Source: Actinomycetes bacterium
GTDB lineage: Bacteria; Actinomycetota; Actinomycetes; DATJPE01
Length of the DNA stretch: 52,893 nt
Reading direction: 5' to 3'
Assembly: GCA_035506535.1 (NCBI GenBank)
Contig: DATJPE010000078.1
Location: 1 to 52,893 of the forward strand
Of the stretch, positions 42,585-52,893 are shown piece after piece. The notes under the pieces are model-generated. The model searched no databases and was not told the origin of the DNA. It saw nothing but the letters and a program-made list of their open reading frames with translations. The translations under genes were made by a program, and so were the position numbers. Every line of letters starts with the position of its first letter. Position 1 is the first letter of the stretch.

Positions 42585-43790
42585 TCAGGGCAGCCGCACG
42601 TAGCCGTTGCGGGCCTTGAAGAGGAAGTACTTCTCGAAGCCGAGCTTCATCCAGTGGGCCTGGGGACCAGGGAGCAGGAGGCCGTGCTTGCGGGGTGGGA
42701 GCATCCGATCGGCGAGCATGACCACGCCGTTGTTCCCGGCGTCCATGACGCACACAGCGTGGATGTCGCCGAAGGTCTTCTCGACGCTCGGTATCTCCCC
42801 GCGCACCTGCGCGGCGATGTTCTTGGCGGCGGTGTGCGCCTGGACCTCGGTCGGGTAGCCGGTCTTCGGGATCCCCACCGGCACCGCGGTCTGCCAAGGC
42901 ACCTGGACCGCGGCAGCGATGCCGACGACGTAGACGTCGTCGTACTTCTCGCTCTGGTACGTCGGACGGACCGGCAGGTAGCCCTTCTCGTCCGGTGCCA
43001 GCGCCTTGGCACCCAGCGTGACCTCCTGGCCGATGAAGGGCGGGATGACCATGGAGTACGCCGACGGAAGGGTCGTGCCGTCGGACAGGACGACGGCGTC
43101 CGGAGCGACGTGGTCGATCGCGACCGCAACCCGCGTCTCGATCGCCTCGCGCTTGGTGAACATCCCGAGCAACTTCTCGCCGCGCGGCAGGCCACCGATG
43201 CCGAAGTGGCCGAGGAAGGGCTCGGAGCTCACGTACGTCAGCTTGACCCGGTCCTTCAGGCCGGCCTTGCCCAGGCGGTAGGACAGGTTGAAGAGGAACT
43301 CGTACGCCGCTCCGAAGCACCCCGCCCCCTGTGACGCGGCCACGACCACGTCACCCGGGTTGTCCAGGAACCGGCGCCACCGTTCGCCTGCCCTGGTGGC
43401 GTCAGGCAGCGTCGTGATCGTCACGGCGTTCTCGGCCATCCCCGGGATCGCCGCGACGTTGTTGCGATACCCCGTGGCGATCACCAGGAAGTCGTAGTCG
43501 TGCCATGTCCCGGCGCCGTCGAGCACTCCCTTGCGGTCGGGGTCGATGGAGGTCGCCGACGCGTGCACGTACTCGATCCCATGACGCTCGAAGGTGGGGG
43601 CCACCGGGAAGGTGATGTCCTGGGCTCGACGCTTGCCGAACGGCAGCCAGATCAGGCTCGGGTTGAACACGAAGGACTCGCTCGGCGACATGACGGTGAC
43701 GTCGACGTCGCCCCGAAGCTCGTGCTTGACCGCCAGCGCGGCCGTCAGACCACCGAAGTTCGAGCCGAGGACGAGCACCTTCTTGCGCAT
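42585..43790 (-). CDS. FAD/NAD-dependent oxidoreductase, sulfide:quinone-oxidoreductase-like
   Basis: The 401-residue flavoprotein has a Rossmann start (KVLVLGSNFGGLTAALAVKH) and a second nucleotide motif (VVVAASQGAGCFGAAYEF) containing Cys158. It also has PKTGYPTEVQAHTAAKNIA and HAVCVMDAGNNG with Cys347. The two cysteines match the redox pair of SQR; the third Cys found in some SQRs (near residue 127 here) is not present. SQR moves sulfide electrons to quinone at the membrane and makes polysulfide. Start ATG 43790 follows AGGAGG. A CsoR/CstR-like operator lies just upstream. A divergent type II NADH dehydrogenase is the alternative reading. Confidence 0.85.
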   Translation of the reverse strand: MRKKVLVLGSNFGGLTAALAVKHELRGDVDVTVMSPSESFVFNPSLIWLPFGKRRAQDITFPVAPTFERHGIEYVHASATSIDPDRKGVLDGAGTWHDYDFLVIATGYRNNVAAIPGMAENAVTITTLPDATRAGERWRRFLDNPGDVVVAASQGAGCFGAAYEFLFNLSYRLGKAGLKDRVKLTYVSSEPFLGHFGIGGLPRGEKLLGMFTKREAIETRVAVAIDHVAPDAVVLSDGTTLPSAYSMVIPPFIGQEVTLGAKALAPDEKGYLPVRPTYQSEKYDDVYVVGIAAAVQVPWQTAVPVGIPKTGYPTEVQAHTAAKNIAAQVRGEIPSVEKTFGDIHAVCVMDAGNNGVVMLADRMLPPRKHGLLLPGPQAHWMKLGFEKYFLFKARNGYVRLP

Positions 43791-43807
43791 GGCGAAGCCT
43801 CCTCTTG

Positions 43808-43827
43808 GGATACCCAGGAGGGTATCC
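43808..43827. promoter_or_regulatory. CsoR/CstR-family operator-like inverted repeat
   Basis: GGATACCC (43808-43815) and GGGTATCC (43820-43827) form perfect 8-bp arms around AGGA, 18 bases upstream of the SQR-like start and next to its ribosome site. ATACCC-N4-GGGTAT is the type of site bound by CsoR-family sensors, including the persulfide sensor CstR, which controls sqr genes in Staphylococcus aureus. The regulator gene itself is not in the window. Confidence 0.65.
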
Positions 43828-43919
43828 GACTCTGCCACGGCGCAGTCAGGGACGAAGGTCCCTGGACGACGACGCGATGATGCTCGCCCTCCTTGCTCTC
43901 TCTCACCCGTTTCCGTCTG

Positions 43920-45359
43920 CTACCCCGACGTCTCACGGGCGAGGGCGGGCGAGGTCGGCAGCCGGCTGGAGGCCCCGAGCGCGGCGAGGACCACCAGGCA
44001 GGTCACGGCGAACCCGAACAGCAGCCCGTCCTGCAGCCCGAGGCCACGCGCGGCCGTCACGGTGACGGCCACTCCGACCATCCCCGGGCCCACCGCGGTA
44101 CCGAGCACGTCCGCCAGCTGGTACTGCGCGAGAGTCGCGACCTCGCGGCCCGGCACCGCCTGGTCGGTGGCGAGGACCCCGATCGCCGGGTAGGTCATCC
44201 CCATCCCGAGCCCAGTGAGCGCCCAGGCCGCGAACACGAGCACCGAGGACGACGTCGAGACCGCGACGACGACGCCGAGGACGCCCGCGAGCATGAGCGT
44301 CTCGCCCACGGCCGCGACCCGTCGTACCTGCCAGAGCGCCGCCATCCTCGACTGGGCCCAGGTGCCCACCGTCCACGCAAGAACGCCGCACGTCACGACC
44401 AGGTCGGCCACCGTCAGGCGCATCCCGACGACACCGGTCAGGAACGCCGGCAGGAAACCGTCGACGCTGTAGAACACCACGCTGGACAAGAATCCCGACG
44501 CCACGACCGCGGGCAGGCCGCGTGCGGCGACGAAGGTGCCCCTCGGCAGGATCGAGCGCAAGGCGATGACTGCGACGAGCAGTGCCGGTGCGCCCAGGCC
44601 CAACCCCCAGGAGCCACCGACGCTCAGCGCGACCAGCGAGACGAGCACAGCGACGGAGAAGACGAGCAATGTCGCGGTGGCGGCACCGGCGCCGGGTGCC
44701 CCGCCCTCGTCCTGGCTCGCGTCCCGGTCGAACAACGCCGGTCGCAGCATCGCGACCGCCGGTACCACCAGGGGAAGGATCAGCGCGAAGGCCCACCGCC
44801 ACCCCAGCGTGGAGGCGACCAGACCCCCGTACAGCGGACCGAGCAGGCCGGGAACCGCCCATGCCAGGGCGAGCGCCGCGTACATCCGCGGCCGCAGACG
44901 AAACGGGAAGCGACGGGTGAAGATCGCCAAGAGCAGCGCGTAGAGCGCCCCCGACCCCGCCCCCTGGATCAGGATCCCGACGACGAAAACCGCCGCGTCT
45001 GCGGCGGTGAACACCACGACGCTGCCGACCGCGAACGTGGTCACGCTCGCGTAGAACACCGCCCGCAGACCCCACCGGCTCACCAGACGGGGGGTGAACG
45101 GCAGCACCACGACGGTCGCCACCTGGGAGGCGCTCAGCGCCACCCCGTACAGCCGTACTCCGCCCAGATCGGCGACCACGGCCGGCAGGACCGCCACGGT
45201 CACCAGCACCTGGATCGCGACCAAGCCCTCCATGAGGAGCAGACCGAGGGTCGTGCGCCGAAGTCCGGGCGAGAACAGCTCGCCCCAGCGGGGTGCCGCG
45301 CCAACGCCCTGGGCGCCGAGGACGCCGTCCTGCGGCCCGGAGCGCGCCGACGGTGTCAT
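43920..45359 (-). CDS. MFS transporter
   Basis: The 479-residue protein has about 12-14 membrane helices, with MFS loop motifs such as FTPRLVSRWGLRAVFYAS and FTRRFPFRLRPRMYAALALA. A drug/metabolite exporter role is likely from the DHA2-like layout, but the substrate is unknown. Start ATG 45359 (MTPSARSGPQD) is chosen; longer in-frame sequence is basic and not membrane-like. It ends 129 bases upstream of the SQR-like gene on the same strand, and the gap holds that gene's operator. Confidence 0.88.
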   Translation of the reverse strand: MTPSARSGPQDGVLGAQGVGAAPRWGELFSPGLRRTTLGLLLMEGLVAIQVLVTVAVLPAVVADLGGVRLYGVALSASQVATVVVLPFTPRLVSRWGLRAVFYASVTTFAVGSVVVFTAADAAVFVVGILIQGAGSGALYALLLAIFTRRFPFRLRPRMYAALALAWAVPGLLGPLYGGLVASTLGWRWAFALILPLVVPAVAMLRPALFDRDASQDEGGAPGAGAATATLLVFSVAVLVSLVALSVGGSWGLGLGAPALLVAVIALRSILPRGTFVAARGLPAVVASGFLSSVVFYSVDGFLPAFLTGVVGMRLTVADLVVTCGVLAWTVGTWAQSRMAALWQVRRVAAVGETLMLAGVLGVVVAVSTSSSVLVFAAWALTGLGMGMTYPAIGVLATDQAVPGREVATLAQYQLADVLGTAVGPGMVGVAVTVTAARGLGLQDGLLFGFAVTCLVVLAALGASSRLPTSPALARETSG

Positions 45360-45394
45360 CGGGCCATCCTGCCCGCACTCGGTGCGACGGGTCG

Positions 45395-46387
45395 CTAGCG
45401 CACGTACGAGGTCAATGCCCCGTTGTCCACGCGTCGCATACGTTCGTCGAGCCCGGACCCGCCGACGCTGACCCCGCCGAGCCACGACCGCTGGGTGTCG
45501 TCCTCGTCCCCCCACAGCCAGTACACGTGGCCGCCCAGGACGGTGACGGCGTATGGCGAGTTCCACAGCGAACGACTCACCTTGACCCAGCCCGGGTCCA
45601 CCCGGGTCCCGTCGAGGCGCGCCCGCCCGATCGTGCCGTACCAGCCCTTGGTCCCACCGGCCCAGAAGATCCATCCGCCGCCCACCGCGATGCTCTGGGG
45701 GCAGGAGTCACCGAGGCCGCGCACGACCCAGTCGATGTGCGGGTGGTCGCCGTACTGCGACAACGCGACCCGACCAATGCGGCCGTTGCCGCACTGGCTG
45801 ACGTACACGTACCGGGTGTCGACGGCCAGGCCGTCGGCGACGTCGTACTCGTTCTCCTTGGGCAGGCGAAGGTAGCGGTGGAGCACGTTGTGTCCGAACA
45901 AGGTGGAGCGCGACAGGTGGGTTCCGTCGATCCAGAACAGGTGCGAGCTGTTCGCGGTGAGGTACTGGAAGGTGTCAGCGTGGCGGACCGTGACCCGCAC
46001 GCGGTGCGTCGCCATGTCGGCGGAGTCGACGTCCACCGGACCCCGGTAGCCCTTGGGCCCCCACGTGAGCCAGTACACCCGCCCGTTCGACGCCGCCACG
46101 GCGTCCAGGAGCTCACTGGCCTGCGCCGAGGCACGGGCCAGCCGATACGGCGCCCTATGCGACCCGGGACGCCAGGCCACGAGGTACGGGCCCTGCTGGA
46201 AGATCAGGCCGTCCCGGGGCGCCGCCACCGCGTGGACGACTGGGCGAAGCGTCGTCGCCGTCCCCTCCCCGCGCTCGGGGTCGCCAGGGGTCCCCGGCGT
46301 CTCGGCCGACGACACGGCCGGTGCGGCCAGGAGCGCAGCCGCAACGCTGAGCGCCGCAGCAACCGCTCGCGCCGCTCCCCCGCGCAC
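45395..46387 (-). CDS. Secreted protein, beta-propeller-like
   Basis: From GTG 46387 the protein has 330 residues with a signal peptide (RAVAAALSVAAALLAAPAVS, cut near SSA-ET). Repeated blade-like segments follow, such as NGRVYWLTWG, SSHLFWIDGTHLSRSTLFG, TRYVYVSQCGNGRIGRVAL and GGHVYWLWGDEDD. The pattern of aromatic strands every 40-50 residues suggests a six-bladed propeller. The function is unknown. GTG 46393 is an equally possible start; GAGGGG with a five-base gap favours 46387. Confidence 0.72.
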   Translation of the reverse strand: MRGGAARAVAAALSVAAALLAAPAVSSAETPGTPGDPERGEGTATTLRPVVHAVAAPRDGLIFQQGPYLVAWRPGSHRAPYRLARASAQASELLDAVAASNGRVYWLTWGPKGYRGPVDVDSADMATHRVRVTVRHADTFQYLTANSSHLFWIDGTHLSRSTLFGHNVLHRYLRLPKENEYDVADGLAVDTRYVYVSQCGNGRIGRVALSQYGDHPHIDWVVRGLGDSCPQSIAVGGGWIFWAGGTKGWYGTIGRARLDGTRVDPGWVKVSRSLWNSPYAVTVLGGHVYWLWGDEDDTQRSWLGGVSVGGSGLDERMRRVDNGALTSYVR

Positions 46388-46509
46388 GCTCACCCCTCGC
46401 TGATCGACCGACGCCGGACGGGCGCCCCCGGGGTGATCATCCCAGGCATCCCGGGTCGGGGCGAGCGTCGGCGCCAATCCCCCAGCTGTCCACAGTCGAC
46501 CGCCAGGTA

Positions 46510-46567
46510 TTGACACCCCAATCTGCCGGGGGATTACCTACCTGAATCAAGGTAAACATAGGTAAAC
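46510..46567 (+). promoter_or_regulatory. Promoter region with phased AGGTAA repeats before the LysM gene
   Basis: TTGACA (46510-46515) could be a -35 element. Downstream is an AT-rich island, rare here, holding AGGTAAAC at 46550-46557 and 46560-46567 (10-base period, one helical turn). An inverted copy (TTACCT) lies at 46534-46539. Phased direct repeats suit a regulator that binds cooperatively on one DNA face. No clear -10 element is seen. Confidence 0.4.
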
Positions 46568-46587
46568 GTGCCATTCAGGGGGTGGGC

Positions 46588-46929
46588 ATGCGACGATCGT
46601 TGGGCCTGGTCCTCGCCGCGACAGCCACGGCCGCCGGGCTGGTCGGTCTGCTGGCCATCGGCCCCGCACTCGCCTCGGGCCCACGGGCGCCCGCGTGGCC
46701 GGTCATCGACCGTGGGCCGCAGCAGCCTCGGCACGCGGCCCCGGTGTACGTCGTCCGCCCCGGCGACACCCTCTGGGCGATCGCCGCCCGGCACCTTCCC
46801 GGCCGGCCGGCGGCGGCTGCCGTCGCCCGGGCCTGGCCCCGGTGGTGGCGGGCCAACACCGGCCAGGTCCGCGACCCGGACCTGATCCGACCCGGTCAGC
46901 GCCTGCGCGTCCCGGCGGCCCGGCCATGA
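46588..46929 (+). CDS. Small LysM-domain protein
   Basis: The 113-residue protein has an N-terminal signal or anchor (RRSLGLVLAATATAAGLVGL) and one LysM domain (VVRPGDTLWAIAARHLPGRP to RDPDLIRPGQRLRVP). LysM binds peptidoglycan, so the protein should be wall-attached. ATG 46588 follows GGGGGTGGGC; GTG 46582 would add two residues. It is coupled by ATGA overlap to the Rv3235-like gene. A regulatory-looking AT-rich region precedes it. Confidence 0.87.
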   Translation: MRRSLGLVLAATATAAGLVGLLAIGPALASGPRAPAWPVIDRGPQQPRHAAPVYVVRPGDTLWAIAARHLPGRPAAAAVARAWPRWWRANTGQVRDPDLIRPGQRLRVPAARP

Positions 46930-47552
46930 GCGTCGCGACCGTCGACCCGCCCCGGACCCCTCCCCGCCTGCGCATCGTCCCCGCCCCGAGGCCCCCCGAC
47001 CACGACCCCGCTGCCGGGACGCCCTCGCTCGCCTCCGCACAGGACGAGCTGCCCCTCGAGTGGGTGCTGCCGGGCGGACTGCCGGCCCGACCGGACCTGC
47101 CGCTGGTGCTCGTGCGGGGCGGCCAGCAGAACACGGGAAGCACGGAGAACAGGGCGGATGGCAAGGCGGATGGCAAGGCTGGGGACAAGGGGGACGACCA
47201 GGACGACTTCGGCCCGGTGCCGACCCCGCGGGCGGAGCTTCCCCCGCCCGGACCGTGGGCGGGACGCCTCGTGCAGGCCCTCGTCGAGGTGGTGGCGGGA
47301 GACCGCCCGATCGCTCAGCTCGTGCGCTGGACCGACGAGGAGGTCTACGGGCAGCTGAGGCGGCTGGTCTCCCGGGCGCCACGGGGCCACCGGACCCGGG
47401 CCAGCGTCCGCTCGGTCCACGTCGCCGAGCCGCGCGACGGCATCGCCGAGGTCTGCGCCGTGGTCCACGACGGGACCCGGGCACGGGCATACGCCCTCCG
47501 GCTCGAGGGCAGCGACGGCCGCTGGCGCTGCACCGACCTCACGGTCGGTTAG
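46926..47552 (+). CDS. Rv3235-family protein
   Basis: The 208-residue protein has a Pro-rich N-terminus, a charged linker (DGKADGKAGDKGDDQDDFGP), then a compact C-terminal domain: WAGRLVQALVEVVAGDRPIA, LVRWTDEEVYGQLRRLVS, VRSVHVAEPRDGIAEVCAVV, AYALRLEGSDGRWRCTDLTV. This matches the Rv3235/DUF6459 family, found beside secA1 in Mycobacterium, as here. The function is unknown. The ATG overlaps the LysM gene stop. It converges on secA with a 12-base gap. Confidence 0.88.
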   Translation: MSVATVDPPRTPPRLRIVPAPRPPDHDPAAGTPSLASAQDELPLEWVLPGGLPARPDLPLVLVRGGQQNTGSTENRADGKADGKAGDKGDDQDDFGPVPTPRAELPPPGPWAGRLVQALVEVVAGDRPIAQLVRWTDEEVYGQLRRLVSRAPRGHRTRASVRSVHVAEPRDGIAEVCAVVHDGTRARAYALRLEGSDGRWRCTDLTVG

Positions 47553-47564
47553 GCATCGGAGGCG

Positions 47565-50387
<2,823 letters not shown>

Positions 50388-50571
50388 GCGTGGTCTCCCA
50401 GTGCGATCGTGGACGGCGTCGTCCGTCGGGGGGTCACGGCCCGCGGGGTACGGCTCCCGGCGGGAGCGCGGACCTGCCCCTCCGCCTCTCATCGTAATGG
50501 GGTCGTGACCTCTTGACCGCCTGTGCGCAACCCGGTCGCGGGGCGACCCCGCGGCGCGGTAGGAACATCGG

Positions 50572-51684
50572 GTGCTGACCGTCCCCGACCTGAGCGTCGG
50601 CCGGCTGGAGCTGGGCGCCTTCCGCCTGGAGGACGCCCCGGAGCTGCTCCGGCTCGTCCTCGACGATCCCGTCATGGTCCGCTTCAGCGGCTCGCTGCGT
50701 CACGTCCGCACCGAGGACGACGCGCTGCGCTGGCTCGAGCGCCGCCACGCCCCCGGGCGCCTGGAGTGGGCTGCCCGTGAGGGCGGGCGACTGGTGGGCC
50801 GGGTGGGGCTGCACGACATCGAGACCGAGCTGGGGCAGGCGGAGCTCGGCTACGGCGTCTTCGCGCCCTATCGCGGCCGCGGGATCGCCTCCGCCCTGGC
50901 CGGCGCGGTCACGGCGTACGCCTTCGAGTCCGTGGGCCTGAACCGGGTGGAGCTGCTGCACGCCGTGGCCAACGCCGCCTCCTGCCGGGTGGCGGCGGCG
51001 TGCGGGTACGCCTTCGAGGGCCTGCTCCGCCACTGCCTGCTCGACGACCGGCTGGTGGCCGAGGACGGGCACCTGCACGCGCGGCTGCGCGACGACCCGC
51101 CCGGCCCGCTGACGGGAAGCACCGCGGTCGAGCTGCGCGGTCACGGGCTGCTGCTCCGGCGCTGGCGAAGCGACGACGCGGGCTTCGTGCTCGCCGCGCT
51201 GGCCGACCCCGGCATCCGGCTCTGGAACCCGATCACGGTCGACGGCCACGAGGTCGCCGACCTCGACGACGCCCGCCGACTGACGGACGTGCTCGCCGAC
51301 TGGACCGGCTCTGGCCGCGGGCGGCAGTGCCCCTGGGTGGTCGAGTCCGGCGGCGCCGCGGTCGGGATGGTGGCGATCCACCACCTGGACATCGAGGCCT
51401 CTTCGGGCGAGCTCGCCTACTTCGTCCTCCCCCGGGCGCGGGGGCAGCGCGTCGGCGCCCGGGCGAGCGACGTCGCGACCCGATGGGCCTTCGCGGAGCT
51501 CGGCCTGCGCCGCCTCGCCCTCTACCACGGCGTGGAGAACGCGGCCTCCTGCGCCGTCGCCCGCCGCGCCGGCTTCGCGCAGGAAGGTCTCCTGCGGGCG
51601 TCGTACCGCTATGGCGACGGCGAGCTGCACGACGAGCACCTGCACGCCCGGCTCGCGGAGGACCCGGAGCCGGTGCTGGGCTAG
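50572..51684 (+). CDS. Tandem GNAT acetyltransferase (two-domain)
   Basis: The 370-residue protein contains two RimJ-like GNAT domains (about 1-180 and 185-365). Each has its own acetyl-CoA loop region ([20 protein letters not shown] and [20 protein letters not shown]) and a shared [17 protein letters not shown]-type segment. Single-domain relatives are about 180 residues, so this is an internal duplication. The second loop is the more divergent. GTG start at 50572 after AGGAAC. Its TAG stop overlaps the opposite-strand stop (CTAG). Confidence 0.9.
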   Translation: MLTVPDLSVGRLELGAFRLEDAPELLRLVLDDPVMVRFSGSLRHVRTEDDALRWLERRHAPGRLEWAAREGGRLVGRVGLHDIETELGQAELGYGVFAPYRGRGIASALAGAVTAYAFESVGLNRVELLHAVANAASCRVAAACGYAFEGLLRHCLLDDRLVAEDGHLHARLRDDPPGPLTGSTAVELRGHGLLLRRWRSDDAGFVLAALADPGIRLWNPITVDGHEVADLDDARRLTDVLADWTGSGRGRQCPWVVESGGAAVGMVAIHHLDIEASSGELAYFVLPRARGQRVGARASDVATRWAFAELGLRRLALYHGVENAASCAVARRAGFAQEGLLRASYRYGDGELHDEHLHARLAEDPEPVLG

Positions 51685-52893
51685 CGGGTCCTGGGCTGGC
51701 CGCTCGTCAGAGCGGCGAGCCGACCGGCCAGGTCGTCGCCCCGGCCGGTCACGACGACGTCGTCGAGGCCGAGCCATTCCGCCAGCAGGCGAAGCTCCGC
51801 GGCGAGCTCCTCGGGGAGCCGTTGCGGCGCACCCGGCTCGGCCCAGGCCGCCTGGACGAGCAGGGCCCCGCCCGGGCGGTCCGCCTTGACGTCGACTCGG
51901 GCGACCAGGGTGTCGTCGAGCAGGAACGGGAGCACGTAGTAGCCGAAGACGCGGTCCTCGGGCTTGGTGTAGATCTCGATGCGGTAGCGGAAGCCGAACA
52001 GGCGCTCCACCCGCTCGCGCCGCCACACCAACGGGTCGAAGGGCGCCAGCAGCGCCCGGGCGGCGACCGTGCGCGGGACGCGGGCGTCCCGGTGCAGGTA
52101 GGCCGTACGTCCCCAGCCGTCGACCTCCACCGGCACGAGGTCCCCAGAGTCCACGAGCTCGGCGACCGCCTGCTTGGAGTCCGGCGGCTTGAGCCGGAAG
52201 TAGTCGCGCAGGTCCGGCTCCGTGGCGACCCCGTGAGCGCGGGCGGCGATGCGCGTCAGCTCGCGGAAGGCCTCGTCCTCCGGGGGGTCGGGGAGCTCTC
52301 GGACCGGGCGCGGCAGGACCCGGTCGGTGAGGTCGTAGCGGCGCTCGAACTGCGGCGTCCGCCCCGCGGAGCTGACCAGCCCGCAGAAGAACAGATACTC
52401 GAGCGACATCTTGACCATCGACCAGTTCCATCCCCACTCCTCGCGGGTGCGGGGCCGGTCGTGCTCGAGCGCGGCCTCGACCTCCAGCGAGGTCATCGGG
52501 CCGTTCGCGCGGATCTCCTCGAGCACCGCGTCGACGAGCGCGGGGTTCTCCGCGACGATGCGCTGCATCGACCCCCACGCCTCCTCCTGCCACCGGCCCA
52601 TCCGCCAGCGCAGCAACCGGTGCGTACGGGGCGGCACCAGGCTCGCGACGTGCGCCCAGTACTCGACCAGCCGCCGCGGCGGGCGGCTCGTGGCCCGGTC
52701 CAGCAGGCCCACGTCGTACGGGCCGAGGCGGGAGAACAGCGGCAGGGTCTGGGCCCGGGTGAGGACGTTGACGCTGTCGATCTGGAGGACGCCGATCCGG
52801 TCGACGACGCGCGTGAGGTCGCGCATGCCCGGCGCCGCCGGGCGCGGCGCGGCCAGCCCCTGCGCGGCGATCGCGGTCCGCCGGGCCTGCGCC
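51681..52893 (-). CDS. Winged-helix DNA glycosylase, YcaQ/AlkX-AlkZ family (5' end beyond window)
   Basis: The frame runs off the right edge; 403 codons are visible. The start of the visible part (AQARRTAIAAQGLAAPRP) and RVVDRIGVLQIDSVNVLTR carry the Gln-x-Asp catalytic motif of crosslink-repair glycosylases. It continues with RLVEYWAHVASLVPP, winged-helix repeats and a C-terminal beta domain (RIEIYTKPEDRVFGYYVLPF). E. coli YcaQ/AlkX unhooks interstrand crosslinks. A start at ATG 52826 would cut off the N-terminal helix, so the true start lies outside. Confidence 0.9.
   Translation of the reverse strand, partial: AQARRTAIAAQGLAAPRPAAPGMRDLTRVVDRIGVLQIDSVNVLTRAQTLPLFSRLGPYDVGLLDRATSRPPRRLVEYWAHVASLVPPRTHRLLRWRMGRWQEEAWGSMQRIVAENPALVDAVLEEIRANGPMTSLEVEAALEHDRPRTREEWGWNWSMVKMSLEYLFFCGLVSSAGRTPQFERRYDLTDRVLPRPVRELPDPPEDEAFRELTRIAARAHGVATEPDLRDYFRLKPPDSKQAVAELVDSGDLVPVEVDGWGRTAYLHRDARVPRTVAARALLAPFDPLVWRRERVERLFGFRYRIEIYTKPEDRVFGYYVLPFLLDDTLVARVDVKADRPGGALLVQAAWAEPGAPQRLPEELAAELRLLAEWLGLDDVVVTGRGDDLAGRLAALTSGQPRTR

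Overview
The window is a high-GC actinobacterial chromosome segment. It carries tmRNA, smpB, ftsX, ftsE and prfB in the order common in Actinobacteria. Other actinobacterial signs are a 1,633-residue NAD-glutamate dehydrogenase, a wax-ester-synthase/DGAT protein, a split Tad pilus system, an Rv3235-like gene beside secA, and a DUF222-HNH gene with an actinobacterial LexA box. I cannot place it to genus.

Bases 1-8223 are a mosaic accessory region. A 71-bp direct repeat, the 3' end of a CGNR zinc-finger gene, lies at 1-71 and 3012-3082. It brackets a membrane protein gene and a NarL-type two-component pair. The right-hand CGNR copy has lost its 5' part. From 3127 to 8221 lies a block bounded by two copies of a 15-bp sequence, one of which is the very 3' end of the tmRNA gene. 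This suggests an old integrative element in ssrA. The block holds a small HTH gene that starts inside its att-like sequence, and a minus-strand operon: an internally deleted flavin-reductase remnant, pirin, cysteine hydrolase, GYD protein, metallo-hydrolase and LLM flavin monooxygenase. A divergent MarR gene and an inverted repeat sit at its head.

Bases 8224-18447 hold the conserved block: ssrA, a rhodanese and a secreted protein, a DUF2207 protein, smpB, a tail-specific protease, ftsX, ftsE and prfB. Two tandem paralogous membrane-anchored proteins with four conserved cysteines are inserted between ftsE and prfB. Two long perfect palindromes sharing a 15-bp core flank a small gene at 18565-18945. 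A fasciclin protein and a GNAT acetyltransferase follow.

Bases 20332-24892 encode a Tad/Flp-type secretion operon (ATPase, two membrane platform proteins, a pilin-like peptide, two TadE-like proteins and a TadG-like protein). Its CpaB-like and TadZ-like partners are 15 kb away at 39669-41593. Between the two loci are an AspT-type transporter, a TIGR03086 protein, NAD-GDH and pruA (glutamate/proline catabolism), a WS/DGAT gene, an ECF sigma/anti-sigma pair, a lipoprotein and the SOS-box HNH gene.

Bases 41737-52893 carry a small HTH gene, an SQR-like flavoprotein behind a CsoR/CstR-like operator, an MFS transporter, a secreted propeller-like protein, a LysM protein, an Rv3235-like protein, secA, a tandem GNAT protein, and a DNA-glycosylase-like gene cut by the window edge. 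No intergenic stretch exceeds 300 bases. I see no CRISPR array, tRNA, rRNA or intact insertion sequence.
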